Shown piece after piece: positions 25,024-40,197 of a DNA stretch of 64,000 bases. Position 1 is the stretch's first letter. Each line of letters starts with the position of its first letter. Both the position numbers and the translations under genes were made by a program. Where the stretch lies: NCBI GenBank assembly GCA_003344405.1, contig NOWV01000018.1, positions 248,001-312,000 on the forward strand. The letters are read 5' to 3'. This stretch comes from Trichoplax sp. H2. Lineage: Eukaryota > Placozoa > Uniplacotomia > Trichoplacea. The notes under the pieces were generated by a model. The model did no database searches. It saw only the letters and a program-made list of their open reading frames with translations, and had not been told where the DNA came from.

Positions 25024-28000
25024 GGTGAATTATAATCATGAAAGTAAAAAATTTCAAATTTTACAAGACTACACCTGGATACTAACAATACTTGATCAAT
25101 ATGGAACTGTACTCGAGGTATACGGTTGGCTCTTGCCCACTATACGCTCGTATAGGGCCACCGCATCAATCAAGAGGATAATTAGGTATTCAAACAACCC
25201 TCTTATAGTATTACCGGTATTAATAATTACTGGCGATGACGCCATTATTCCTTATACGTGAATCGTTACGCGGCTTAAAATTAATTCAAGTCAACGGACA
25301 TAAACATCAAAGTAGAATCTGTACCCTACTGGCTACAGTCCCTACTATGCTATACATTATTTCATTCAATACAATCCCAGCCTAGATAAAGCTAGTTCTT
25401 AATAGTATATCCAGTACCGCACGTAGTCTATTTTCTAAACTCTTATCAAAATTATCGTAAATTATGAATGATTTAGAGTAATAATCACACATTGCGAGTA
25501 ATTATTAAAATATTAATAGTCTTAGCTATTCATACGTGATTTCGCTGTCGGCACCTCACAATCGTATCAATCCTGCCTACATTAGCACCTGAATAAACTT
25601 TGCTCACCAAAAATGACGATCAAGATTAACAATATGCAAAGATACGTTGTTGACAGAGTAGTGCAATTAGTTAAGTTCGTAAATCACCACGCAATAATTG
25701 AAATTAATTACTTTATGACTCAGATGCGGTAAAACGTAACTTCGACTAGGCGAATATTTCTAGCAGTAAAAATGATGACTAATAGAGAATGCGTTTTGGC
25801 ACACAAATAGTAAAATTCATCAATACCTTTATGGTATGCAGTAACAAATCTTTATGCATATACGAATATACTCATCTACGCTGACATAGCTAGGATACCT
25901 TTACGACATACGAGTACTGTATGATTTCACAAAGCACCAACGGTATTTTACTACATGATAAGAGCGTAATCTTCCACCATTAGGCTATATACCAGGCGCA
26001 ATATATTGTACATTGATTGTTAATTCTTATTACAATAAGGAGCATTAGGACATACTAAATTGAATTAGTTACAGTGCCTTTTCACAAGCTGGGGGATGAA
26101 ATCATAGAAATATAATAATGATTATAAATATAGTCAAAAGATAAATAAAACGTTTGTTATCTATTAGGAATTAAAATACGCAAGTATCGCATTATCATTA
26201 TCATGCTATGCGTATTTTACAATTGCAAGAAACATGCGATAGCATAACACTATCTATCCAAATTTGCTTTATAATTCCGGTAGAGATGTGTTTACAATTA
26301 ATGTTAAACATTTCCTTAAGTTAGTCGTTGACGAAATGGAATTTTTTAAAGTGATGACATAAGACGATAATTAATGCATTTCTCTACGCCTACCTACTTT
26401 TTACTGTACTAATTAATTTGCCGTTATTACTACGGTTTATTTTGTCATAATATTCACGCACTTTGATGACGATAAGGGAGCTCATTATAATCAATATTAT
26501 GTATTGATAATAACTGTGATTTTCACATACAACTATACTGTAAGGCATATTGGTAATCATTCTTTACGGTAACATTGTTTTATCTTATAAACAAATTTTA
26601 TCTATACACTCAAATATAACAATTACAAAATTCAATTATTAGATACGTAATCAAGCAATCGCATGATTCCTTTAGTATTATAATACTCAAGAAGTAATCA
26701 TAACAATTATTTTCTTTATTTTCGCCTTTCAATTAGGCAAGTTTTCCTGCCATTTATTAGTCATCTTATCGGTGATGATTTATTAAAGGCTATACCACAT
26801 TTTTTATTGCACTTTACTTCGTCAATACATCATCAATTTCTGAATAAAGCTCCAATAATACATACATATATGTAATAAGATGATACGGAATGATTCATAT
26901 GGTACTCAATTGAATGGAATACCCGGTAAAATTATAACTCATTTCGAAATTTATGTGCATACATTCTACCATCTTAACGACGCCTTAAAAGGAATTCTAT
27001 TTTAGGGTAAATATCCGCTTGGTACGCATTAATGTTAGGAAGAATTATTGTTTAATGACAATGAGCCTTTGTTTAGTTGTGATTAATCCACGCGGATAAA
27101 ATATAAGAGAAAGATATAAAAATTGTAATAACATAGAAGTTATGCGGCTCATAATAATGATATAATGATATTATTAGCATTTAGGAAGTAACGCAATTTT
27201 CAATCGGAAAGAAATTAAAGAATATTAATATTGTTATTGTCACCTCCGTGCAATATACAGTATCTTTATTTCTTTCATATGATAAAAATAGTTACGTAAA
27301 CGAAAAAGAAGGTTGAATATTGCTATCTATTATGGAATTTACCGGAGGAAATGAGATTTTCTCAATAATAGGGAATAAATAGCTTCCTCGATCATGCAAT
27401 ACTAATCAATTTTGCATGTCATCAAAAAGTTGTGATTTAATCCTTTGATAGCGAGTGTGTTAACTGTAATTAAAGACTTTGATTTCTACAAATCACTGCA
27501 GCAACTATGCAATGTAAGATTCCTCAATTTACTCTCAGGAATATCAAATATAACCGTCTATCGTGTTACACAAGCTACCTTCCACTTTTTATTAACTAAA
27601 GACAATATGTATGAAATGTTATTATCGCAGTAAATAGATATTCCCCAAGTACTATACAGGGTTAAGAATTGTAAGCCGGCACTTTATTCTTTTGATTTTA
27701 TTTTCAAATTAGTTGAAGAAATTTTGAATATGTTGCTATGTATTACAACATTATTATACCTCTTTTGATATATAATAGTTATGCTGTCGGAATTATAATT
27801 GTAATAAGACTATACAGTATTGCCTAAATGGATGAATTGAAATGCCTTTAGACGATAAATTGTCTAAGATATACATTACGCTAGCTTTTATTGACTCAAA
27901 AATGAAAGGATATACGATTTACTTCTGGGATGGTAAAAATTGCTTGAGGCAATCCTTTCATAATCGTTTATCGTTTATTTTTAAAAATTCAACAACAGAT

Positions 28001-29045
28001 TAGAACTGGCATCATGCTATGATTTACAATATAGAGTTCTGGCTAGCTATTATTAGTTTGACCTCCTGATGTCAATGTTATTTTTGTAGCTTTCAGAACA
28101 GCATATCATAACAATAAAATCCTGTAAATTTTCCACCAGAAAAAAATTTCAGTAGATAAACACTACATTACATTACCAAGTCATCTAAACTAGTAAAACA
28201 TAGTTGTATTAATGTGAAGAATCATGCAGCCACCAAGCAGTGATTTTAAGGGCACTCAAAGGGATAAGCGGCATTTATTATGATGATGTCTATTCGTATT
28301 GTTATTTTAGCGGCGACAATAAGCTTAATGGTATTGTTTTATTGCTACAGGTGATCAAATCAGTTTTGATAGTAAGAAGATAATTTTGAAAGAGGTTAAA
28401 AAAGATGATTAAACCTAGAGAGGATATTTACTTAATCAAAGATGTTGGCCATATATTTAGATATAAGCGGATATATAATACAAAGCGAAATCAGTTGATT
28501 AATTCCTATTGTTGATTTTCTGCCTCCTATGATTGTAGTATAGTGGATATAATTAGTCAACTCGAGTTAATAACGTAAAATGGACAAAACTAAGATGAAA
28601 ACTTTCCAACTGTGATCAAGAAAGTACCACGGCGATACACTGCTGCCGTGCTATTGATGAACATCAATCTATTAACGTTAAAACAAGCTACGAATTTATG
28701 ACGTAACGGCATCATTTGGTTACTTATAATAACAATTTGTCATATGATCGTTAGCAATTTTCCCCGTATATATATTTTTTTAATTATAACCGATCTCTAT
28801 GTATCTGTTGTGACTCATATCAAGATACTGCTAGATTTTTATATACTTTACAGATAAAAAAACGTTATTATTGAAAACACTACCGTACTGTAATTATTAA
28901 ATAATCGCAGGAGATGATGATTATTCCGGTGCGTACTTAAAGCGATGGTCACAAGCCGCTTGGTTATAATAAATTGATCATTATTTATAATTCATTACGG
29001 AAAATCATTTTTATGTATCGAAGTAGAGACTAAGGCAGGTTAAGA

Positions 29046-30194
29046 ATGACATTGAGAAACAGAGAGAGTAAAATGGTTGAACCTTCACCCATTATTACTG
29101 GTGTAAGTACACTTCAGAATAATAAAAGTCAACTATATAATGGTTATGGCCAACACTACCCTAGCAACCGGCATTATAGTGAATACGTCAAGGAAGTCAG
29201 GAAGTGGCAAGAAAGCTTTATCAAGCGTGAAAAGCAACAACTAAAAGAAAGTATAAAAAAAGTGCCATCCTGCTCAAATGATCGAATAGGTCAAGCTGAT
29301 AATATTAATCAGTTTAATCGAACAGCAGCACTGAAGAGCAACTCGTATCCTTCGGTACTTTATAAAGGTAGGCTTCACAGTTTTATGCCTAGAAGCGATA
29401 TTGACCGCTTGGATCCGCTCAGCCCACCTTCAACTTTAACTAATCAGAAAGAATTGCGACGTTCTATCATGGCTATGACGGCACAAGGTAACCCACAATC
29501 TAATAATAACATCTCGGTTAAAAGTAATCATTACGGATCTAAAGCAAATAATTTTATGGTCCCAGTCAACCAGAGAAATGTATCTATACCCACTCTCCAT
29601 TATAATAGAGATAAAAGTAGTAAACGTCGATTATCACCTTTATTGATGATTACAAGAAGGCAGCGTCATCATAAAACTACTACTTCTACTTCGATTAAAG
29701 ATCGTAAAAAAGTCAGTGATATTGAAAGTCACATCGATATGACTGTTAAATCATCTGATAAAAATCTCGATCAAGATAGACAGCAACCGGCCAATCCTTT
29801 AACTAATGGAGAACAGGATTGTGGAACAATCACACACGATGACGAGCTAGAGGTTAATAATGGCAATTCGGATAGAAATGATGGTGACGATTCTGAAAAG
29901 AAACAGTTAGTTCAACCTGAGGAATTATCAATGAAAGAGTTGAATCTTGACGATAATGTTGATTCCGACGTAAAAATCGTTATTGATGAAGTAGAAGATA
30001 ACACACAGAATGAAATTACAGAACAGAATGATGTCAGCAGTAGTGATAATCATTTAAAAATTAATTCTGTTTATCCTAAACTAAGGGCCGTTTTTGCCTT
30101 TACTAAATTTCTTAAATGTCAAGGCCAAATATCAAACCTGGTAAAAGAATTAAAGGATATCGTTCACGCAGTTGAGGAAAATACACAAGAATAA
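29046..30194 (+). CDS. Hypothetical charged, low-complexity protein (single exon, 382 aa)
   Basis: An uninterrupted 1149-nt frame is far longer than chance in this AT-rich DNA. An in-frame TAA lies just upstream at about 29032, so the ATG at 29046 is the first possible start; a second ATG follows nine codons later. I recognise no family. The N-terminal part is polar with a basic segment (YVKEVRKWQESFIKREKQQL). The middle is Ser/Asn-rich with SPPSTL and RRLSPLL; residues about 220-330 are acidic with runs of Asp, Glu and Asn. The last 40 residues form a more hydrophobic, probably helical end (LRAVFAFTKFLKCQ, ISNLVKELKDIVHAVEEN). There is no signal peptide or membrane span. It is probably a mostly disordered intracellular protein with a C-terminal helix. 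It could be the large exon of a multi-exon gene, but no convincing partner exon is seen. Confidence 0.6.
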   Translation: MTLRNRESKMVEPSPIITGVSTLQNNKSQLYNGYGQHYPSNRHYSEYVKEVRKWQESFIKREKQQLKESIKKVPSCSNDRIGQADNINQFNRTAALKSNSYPSVLYKGRLHSFMPRSDIDRLDPLSPPSTLTNQKELRRSIMAMTAQGNPQSNNNISVKSNHYGSKANNFMVPVNQRNVSIPTLHYNRDKSSKRRLSPLLMITRRQRHHKTTTSTSIKDRKKVSDIESHIDMTVKSSDKNLDQDRQQPANPLTNGEQDCGTITHDDELEVNNGNSDRNDGDDSEKKQLVQPEELSMKELNLDDNVDSDVKIVIDEVEDNTQNEITEQNDVSSSDNHLKINSVYPKLRAVFAFTKFLKCQGQISNLVKELKDIVHAVEENTQE

Positions 30195-30950
30195 AGTATT
30201 CGAATATGGATTGAGATTAGTACATTGAGATATCACATTGTTACAGCTCACTTGATAGCATATGCAATATACGAGTACAGCCATTCTCACAATTTTAATT
30301 ATTCGGCGGTGTTGGAGCTGTTGTACATCGTACTATTACAGTAGTGTTATTGCCTTGATGCTTCTAAAAACGACTTATGCAGCTTTATTTTTTACTACTT
30401 AAACATATATAAGATTGTTCGTTACTAATATATTACGAATTTTGTGACATTAACTGATCAAGTATAAACAGTAAATAGCTTTTGAGCCCTGTAAGAGTGA
30501 GGAAAGGATTATTTGCCCTTGCCTTTGACTTACTAATAAATGTATCGTAAATTCTATACAATTTTGTATGAATGTCGTTAATTAATTAATTTAGTTAACT
30601 ACGGTATAGTTCGTCGTCCAAAAAGTCAGCAATACGATCGAGAAGGTAAATTGTGATCAAATTATCAGCATTATATCGTGTATATGAAGATTTTGTTTGA
30701 GATTACGCATAATCCCATTTTCCATCAGTTTAATAATGAAATTTATTCCTTGCCATATTAAAATAGCCATGCTCATCTTATCTCGGTTATTCAAGAAGAT
30801 TTTGGTGGTAATTTTATCATCAAATTATAACTTTGTCAAGTTTTAGCAATAGTCTATTAATGGATGTTGCTGCTCTTTGTATACTTGTACAATACAAATA
30901 AATAAATATGCATTTATTACTTCAAAGTTCTAATCTTAATACTGGGTAGA

Positions 30951-30975
30951 CGTATGATATTAAAAATATCATACG
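30951..30975. repeat. Perfect 11-bp inverted repeat with 3-nt loop
   Basis: CGTATGATATT, then AAA, then AATATCATACG: a perfect hairpin-forming palindrome in non-coding DNA. Confidence 0.9.
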
Positions 30976-32689
30976 GTACACACGATTTCATTTTCTACCA
31001 TGGTCTTCAATGTTTACGCACATATTACTTTCAATAGGAACCGCTAAAATGAAAACGTTTTCTCAATGGTCTCTCACCATCTCTGATTGTACTATAGTAG
31101 TTCCTGCTATACGTTCGCGCAATATGTATTATCGATAATTATCGATAAGCGCTATTGAAGCAATAGTAGCTTGATATACTATACGAAATTGAGCATAGAT
31201 AATCTTTTCTCGATCAAGTAGCTCTATCATGCCACTTTTACCATAGACATGTTCTACTTGTTGAAAGTATGAAAGGAATGAAAAGATTGCTGAACTGCAT
31301 AAGAATGATAGACACATATGCTGTTCATTCACGTTTAAGAGGGAGTAAAGTAAGATATTATTTTACTTGTCCAGTAGATGATTAGTTATACTTTATAGTG
31401 AATGAAACGATTCTTCTAGTCCAGTTTATGCGTATACTGTATTATAATTAACTCCTTGACATAATTTGATTAATTTTAAGAGTAATGTGAGACGCTACTC
31501 TAGAGTAATATTGCCATAATTGTTTTTTTAAAGTGCCAGACCACATTATCTTTTGTGCATGCCATCATCAACTTTTTTAGTATGCACTTGAGGACTAATG
31601 GCTATGACGGTGTAACTGAATTAAATATTGAATGATGGGGGGTATTGTCATTTAATTCGTCGACATTGTATGTTATTTTTTTTTATTCCATACGAATATC
31701 TTGACAACCAATACTTTGCTATTACCGTCTACATATGTATCAGCCTTCCCTCACGTTGGTAAAAATGGTAAATTATACAGTATATTATGTTATGTGAAGT
31801 TTACAGTATGTATATATACAGTAGTAGTATTCGCAAAGAGAGAGTCAAGACATTTTGACAGGTAGGCGTACCATGCAACTTCGTACTACGTATAGTTGCA
31901 CGTTCACAGTGATTTGTAGATCTCTGATTGCAAGTAAGGAAGTCTGTATTCCGAATAGCCATTTAAAATCAGTACATACGTATACTTACTAGACAGTAAT
32001 ATTACTACTTGTCTTTACCATAGAATCCCACCAACTGTCAAGATATCCAAAATAGTCGTCTGTTTTGTATTCTTTTTCATAGGAATAATGCACCATGGCA
32101 GATTTATTCTATAGCCATGACGATAAAGCTGGAATCATGAAGTCTTAGTGTTACACAGTAGTGGATAGTCCATGATGACTATTACACCATGTATAATGTA
32201 TTGCATACTAATTCGCTATTCAGTATGAAGTCTGCTGGTGAAACCTCTTCAAAGAGGGAAATATCGACGAGCGAAACATAATTTTTTTTATGATGATGCT
32301 GATTATCTTTCATACGAGTTTCAAGTGTTTTAATTTTTTAAACTATTTAAGCTGAATCCTTTTTACATATTTATCGTACTCTACGATACAATACAGCCGA
32401 ACATTTAATAGCGATGCAGCGTCCAACGCTAAAAATAGAACTACAACACAGTAAAGTGCGCAGTAGTTCTCGCGAAACTCTGTGACCCGTATATCAATGT
32501 GAAAGGAGACCATTCTGTATACTTTACACTAGTGTACGCTATACAGTACGTTTGTATTTGAAACATTTTCCTAATCGAATTTCCGAGCAAGAAATCGGCA
32601 TTTTACGGAACACTCGCATAATCATGGTTTGCTGATGCTTTTTAATTAATATCACTTGCAAATCACGAACATCAAGTTCAAGCCATGAG

Positions 32690-32850
32690 AGTACTGTACA
32701 CTGTGTACAGTACAGTAACTGCATAAGCATGATGATACACTGTACAATGTACTGTAGTGTACTGTACAATGTACTGTACTGTATAAAAGAACAGTACAGT
32801 ATGTACTGTATGAAAAGGATGACAGTCTTGATAGTGTACGAACAGTACTG
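32690..32850. repeat. TACTG/CAGTA island (second)
   Basis: Repeated GTACTGTAC, GTACAGTAC and ACTGTACAATGTACTG words in both orientations over about 160 bp. Confidence 0.85.
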
Positions 32851-33069
32851 TAAAGTTAATATGAATGAAATACTCTATGTTTGCAAGTGAATTTTATCAC
32901 TATTTTTATTTCTATTCGTCCTAGAACGCTTTTTATAATTCAATACTAAGTGCGGGCATTCATTTCTACGAAAGCGAGTGAGTTTACTTGAAATTTCCAA
33001 TCCTTAACGTCAAATTATAACTGAAGGATAGCACTACAGTTCATAAATGCTTCGCCGTTTCTTCATTAA

Positions 33070-33260
33070 TTTGTGTACAGTACAGTACATTACTTTGAAG
33101 TGCTACTGCTACGTGTACTGTACTGTACAGTACAGTGTACAGTGCAGTCTGGCATAATCTACAGTACTGTACTGTACTGTACTGTACTGTACGACGTGTT
33201 GGCCAACTGCGGTACTTTGTAATGCTGTACAGTGTACTGTACAGTAGTGTAGAGTAGAAT
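33070..33260. repeat. TACTG/CAGTA island (third), with a pure (TACTG)n run
   Basis: CAGTA-oriented words at 33076-33145 are followed by an almost pure (TACTG)n run of about 30 bp ending near 33192, then more GTACAGTGTACTGTAC words to 33250. The head-to-head orientations could form long hairpins. Confidence 0.88.
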
Positions 33261-33409
33261 ACAGAAGTCCTTCTGTAAGGTGGCAGAGATACTCGGCTAC
33301 GCGTCAAAGACTTTCTGGTACACAACCATGATTTGTAGTACGCACTACGCAGACGCAATACTGTACAACTGGTGCACTGCTAGACACTGTATTGTGTACT
33401 GTCTAGTAC

Positions 33410-33560
33410 AGTACATTGTACTGTATCAAGGGCATCTTAGGCAAATAGCAAATCCTGTACTGTACAGTATGTACAGTACAGTACTGTAGGCATGGATTTA
33501 CTGTACATTGTACTGTGGGCATGGATTTACTGTACATTGTACTGTAGTCGACTGTATGGT
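33410..33560. repeat. TACTG/CAGTA island (fourth) with a 29-bp duplication
   Basis: GTACTGTACAGTATGTACAG and relatives, followed by two tandem copies of a unit containing GGCATGGATTTACTGTACAT and TGTACTGT (about 33488-33545). Confidence 0.85.
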
Positions 33561-36500
33561 CCGCGCTGGTACAGACCAGACCGCTTGCGTCATACAGTAC
33601 CATTCTCTCTCTGCAGTACAATACACAATCAAGGCAAATTGGTGCGTCTATCTAGTACTGTATGACTGTCGTTTGACTGCATTCAGCGCGCGTAGGTGCA
33701 CATGAGCCGACCCAAAACGATATCATATGTTGCCTGACGTATTACTCATCACACTCCAGTGGGACAATAGCCGGGAGTCTGCGACGTCAACTAGGAAAGG
33801 TGGCGTCGTTGGTTAGTTTCATTGGGAAAGTTTGGTGGTAAGTTAAAATTGATCTTGTAAACTTATTCCATTGGTTTTTAAACTATCTTACCTAGGTACT
33901 CTATACATCGTATAAATTCAATCGGATGAGTAATGAATGATCAATAGACTGTAGTTTGATCTATTTCAACTGGTAAAATGGGCCAATTTCTCCACTCACT
34001 CTTGGTACCATCTTTACTTGGTTGCATTGTTTGATTGTAGTTTCAATGGTACTGTTCAATTCACTGTCAAGTCTTTTTCAAAGAAATACGCCAATTTCTT
34101 TCTTTTGCATGTAGATATAGTCTTCTTGCCATCATTTCCTTCTAGCAAGGCAATGAGTCGGTATTAGCTCTTCAAAGGTATGACTCTTTCGATATGGACT
34201 GAGAAAGAGGCTAAATTGATCCATTTCAGCCGTTAAAAACAAACAGTTAGAGACGAGTAGTTTGCCTACTCTTGCTAATGGTGTAATCGGTCACTTTCTT
34301 TCGACATACTTGATTCGTCAGATAGATCGATGGAGCCTATCCAACCTCTACTTTAACACTCTTAAAGAAGAATTACCTATCGATCTAAACCATTTCCCGT
34401 GTTCAATTCTACTCATACAATCTATGTTAACATGAAATGGGAATAACCAATATTCTCTTCATTGGACAAAATTCTACTCGTACAAAAGATAAATCGACAG
34501 CATGATTTAAACCTTAATAGTACTGGAAAGGATAGCTTTAAAAACTGAATGATGTAGCCTGTACAGTAGTTTGTTGAGGTTATTGGATATTTTTTTTTTT
34601 TTTGGACATGAGACTACTGTACATTATAGTATTCTTCTTTTAAAATGTCATAATATTGCTATTTTCCCTGCAAAGGCTACCATGTTCGATCGTAACTGCC
34701 ACATCTAGAATTGTGGCTACTCACTGCATACATTGTATACTTTCTGAAAGTCGTTTTCCACCATCGTAGGATTGGATATCAATTTCCATATGATATTCAA
34801 TGTTACAACTAGCCTCTGCAAGTTACCCTCCTCAATGCTCTTTTCTGTACTAGATTTGGTGAAACGGTCAGTCTCACAAGTTTCAAATATCCAGATAACG
34901 CCATACTTTCGTCTTCCTGAATTGCTAAAAATAGCTATTATTCTGTTGTATCAATCGCATCGAACCAGTTAGTATCAAGACAGTACTAAGTGATTATTCT
35001 GCGCATTTTACCCCTTTATTCATCGTCATTCCACCATATGGCTAGCACAATTCCTTTTTTTCATACCTTCTAAGCACGTCTATTCTAATATCATGACTTT
35101 AGTAATTGTAAAGCAACGTGATAATTGTAAAATGGATCAAGCGTATGCATTTAACCGATAGGTGCCATAGTAGGATCGGATTAGTTTTTGATATCCCGGT
35201 TCTTCTAGGCCGCCTTTATTGTTGAGTAGTTGATGCTTAGTAAAACTTGATGAAAGGTGGACTCGTCTGTTGTTTAAAATCTTAGCGTTAATGATTTAAA
35301 ATAGTTCCGGCATTTATCTTCTCCCTAAATTTATTGAAACTCTAACCAAAATGTTTGGACATCGCTTATTTTAAAGTTTTAAAATATCGCTGTACTTTAT
35401 GAATAGTTAATAGCGTTGGAATACGTCTATCTAATTACTACATTGCAAGAGATTGCCTATCTATTGATATACCTTCATTTATGACACTCTGCAAGTTGTA
35501 GTCTAGCTAGCTTTTCTAATCGACTACTGTGTAAAACTAGTAAACCACCATTTGTTCCAATTAAATTTTATCTTGAATTTTTTTCCTACAATAGCTGAGC
35601 ATACTGGTAGTCACCATAGAAGTTATTGACTCATGTCGTATCACTGTACTTACTCTCAATATATCATGTAGTATAATCATTACTGTATTACTTGCAACAT
35701 CCACTATAAATAACCTCCAGTGAACTGGATGGAATAAGGAGCCAGGGAATATAGATACTACGAATACATCAATTATTAATTTTATAGGTGTAAATTTAAA
35801 GATTTTTAGAGTTTTAGTCGCTGGAGATTCTTATTATCATACATGAATGTATGAAGGAAATGCTTGTAGACTGCTCTACTGTAATGTAGATTAGCTTATC
35901 ATAATTGATTATTCTAGTGTTGGATGAGATTAATCGCAGAATCATTGTCCTTAATAGAAATCTAACTTTATTCCGCTATTGCCAATATCAGAATATTTCA
36001 TCCAAATTTTAAATATTATTCCCTGAAAGAATCCGCTTTTCTATTAATGCAAAGTAATTATCATTAATGATATCAGTAGTAATACTTGTTAACTGTAGTA
36101 TAATGAATTGATATCATTTTTATCCAATTTCTATCTCGATATGCTCTTATTCAGAATAATGTAGTTCTAGTAGCTAATCTTGCAATATCTACAATTTCAC
36201 ATGATCTCTACGTGTACGTTAATCCCGGGAATAACCGATGTATTTATATTTATTTCTTTATTCATTCAGCTCATACGAGTATTTTCCGTCCTTAAAGTTA
36301 AATCAATAAATTTTAGAATGTAACTTGATCCCAGAGTTGACCCGTCGCCACTTTCTGGGAATGACAGATTCTCGGGAATTGCCGAAATTGACTGTTCTTT
36401 CTCAGGATCGATCTTAACAAGTTAAATCGAGATAAGGAGCCTTAAAAGTAATATCATCATCCTATATAGTTCAATTCTTAATCGCTTATAAAGATCGTTA

Positions 36501-37789
36501 AAACATATGTTGCAAGTATGGTATTATCTTGATTATTATAAATTTATGCTATAGTTACTATAGAGATTAGCGTACATGTAAGGTTTTAACCACGACATTA
36601 TCGGGTTATTTTTTATTCGTATGGGCTATTTCAAATTCTTTGTGCTTTAATCACCACTTTTGCCGATGAATAATGTTACATCGAGTCATTTTTTAGAGTA
36701 AACCATGGACTACTATTTTTTTTTTTAGAAGTCTATAAATAAACCTAGGCTATAAATACGGCAATAGCCCAACATTAATTCATTCATTAAAGGAGTATAA
36801 GCTGTTAAATGATTTCATATTCCTTTAACCAAACCATTGTTATAACTGACTGCGGTATGTGCTTATTGCTACAGAGTCTATTCAATTTTGAAAGTAATAT
36901 ATATTTGTCTTAACTAGTACAGTTATATCATATTAGCAATTATCACTACAAACAAGTAGCAACAGCCATAGCAAATTAATTAAGGGAAATTATGATTTAT
37001 TTTAAATTGATATTGATGCGTTCGGTCTTCCTATTCCTACCATGATAATATATGGCATTTTAGACTTAATAATCATGTAAACCCTGAGCTGTAAACTGTA
37101 TTATTTAAAACGATTACAAAAATAGATTTGAGATTTGATAAGTTTTTAATGCTATAGCAATTTAAAACTTAGCATATTTATTAGAGACAAATTCGAAGAT
37201 ACTATATGTATTGTATATAGTATTATATATAGCGGTTTTAAATTAATCCCTGGAATAATATACGTTATTATAGCATCACCTCATTTTATCAATTATAAAT
37301 AGCTAGTTACGGCATTTCTTATTATTAGACGATCGTTCAGGATGCACGTTGTAATTTTTTACTCTGTTATAAGTGCTTTTGTAATACTATTATCAATAGA
37401 ATAGCTTATGGCATGTAGTAATGTGATTGTTTTACAATTTTGACTTCTGGACGTAGTTAGGCTAGTTCATTGAGATATTATAACAAGAAAAGTAGTATTT
37501 AATATCAAATTTGCTAATCACCTCAATTGTATAAGCAATAACTTATTAAAAGTGGGTAAGATAGGTATAAAATATATAATTGACTGATTTAAACCGTTAG
37601 TTATAAATGCGTCCTAGTAAATGGGTTGGATCTGTTATCTTACCGAAGCTGAATTTCTCTTGTTGTAGGTTATCAGAATTATTGAGTTATCATTCCATTA
37701 CTACCGGAGCTGAGATTGTTAAGCTGAACCCTTCATCATAGATTATTTTCTTTGTTATATACCAATATTTGGAAAGTAAAGCTACAAAG

Positions 37790-40197
<2,408 letters not shown>

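Larger units (their letters stand above)
24265..29045. other. Intergenic stretch upstream of NC2-beta, with repeats
   Basis: About 4.8 kb without a gene I can support. It contains a GTACTGTAC island (24475-24620), a 27-bp tandem array and a 44-bp duplication (24733-25023). The rest is AT-rich with short frames only. An open stretch at 25022-25261 shows no family signature or splice context. Confidence 0.5.
30195..37789. other. Gene-poor stretch with GTACTGTAC islands
   Basis: About 7.6 kb with no gene I can support. It has a perfect 11-bp inverted repeat at 30951-30975, GTACTGTAC islands between 32690 and 33560, and a more GC-rich patch near 33700-33850. Short frames inside the islands on both strands only reflect period-5 repeats read as Tyr, Ser, Cys, Val and Thr. 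Confidence 0.5.

Noticed and set aside
25022-25261. 79-codon open frame after the 27-bp array
   Set aside because: It begins within the duplicated segment and has no recognisable domain, so I treat it as chance.
33041-33705. Several overlapping open frames on both strands
   Set aside because: They are translations of the TACTG/CAGTA repeats, which lack stops in several frames.
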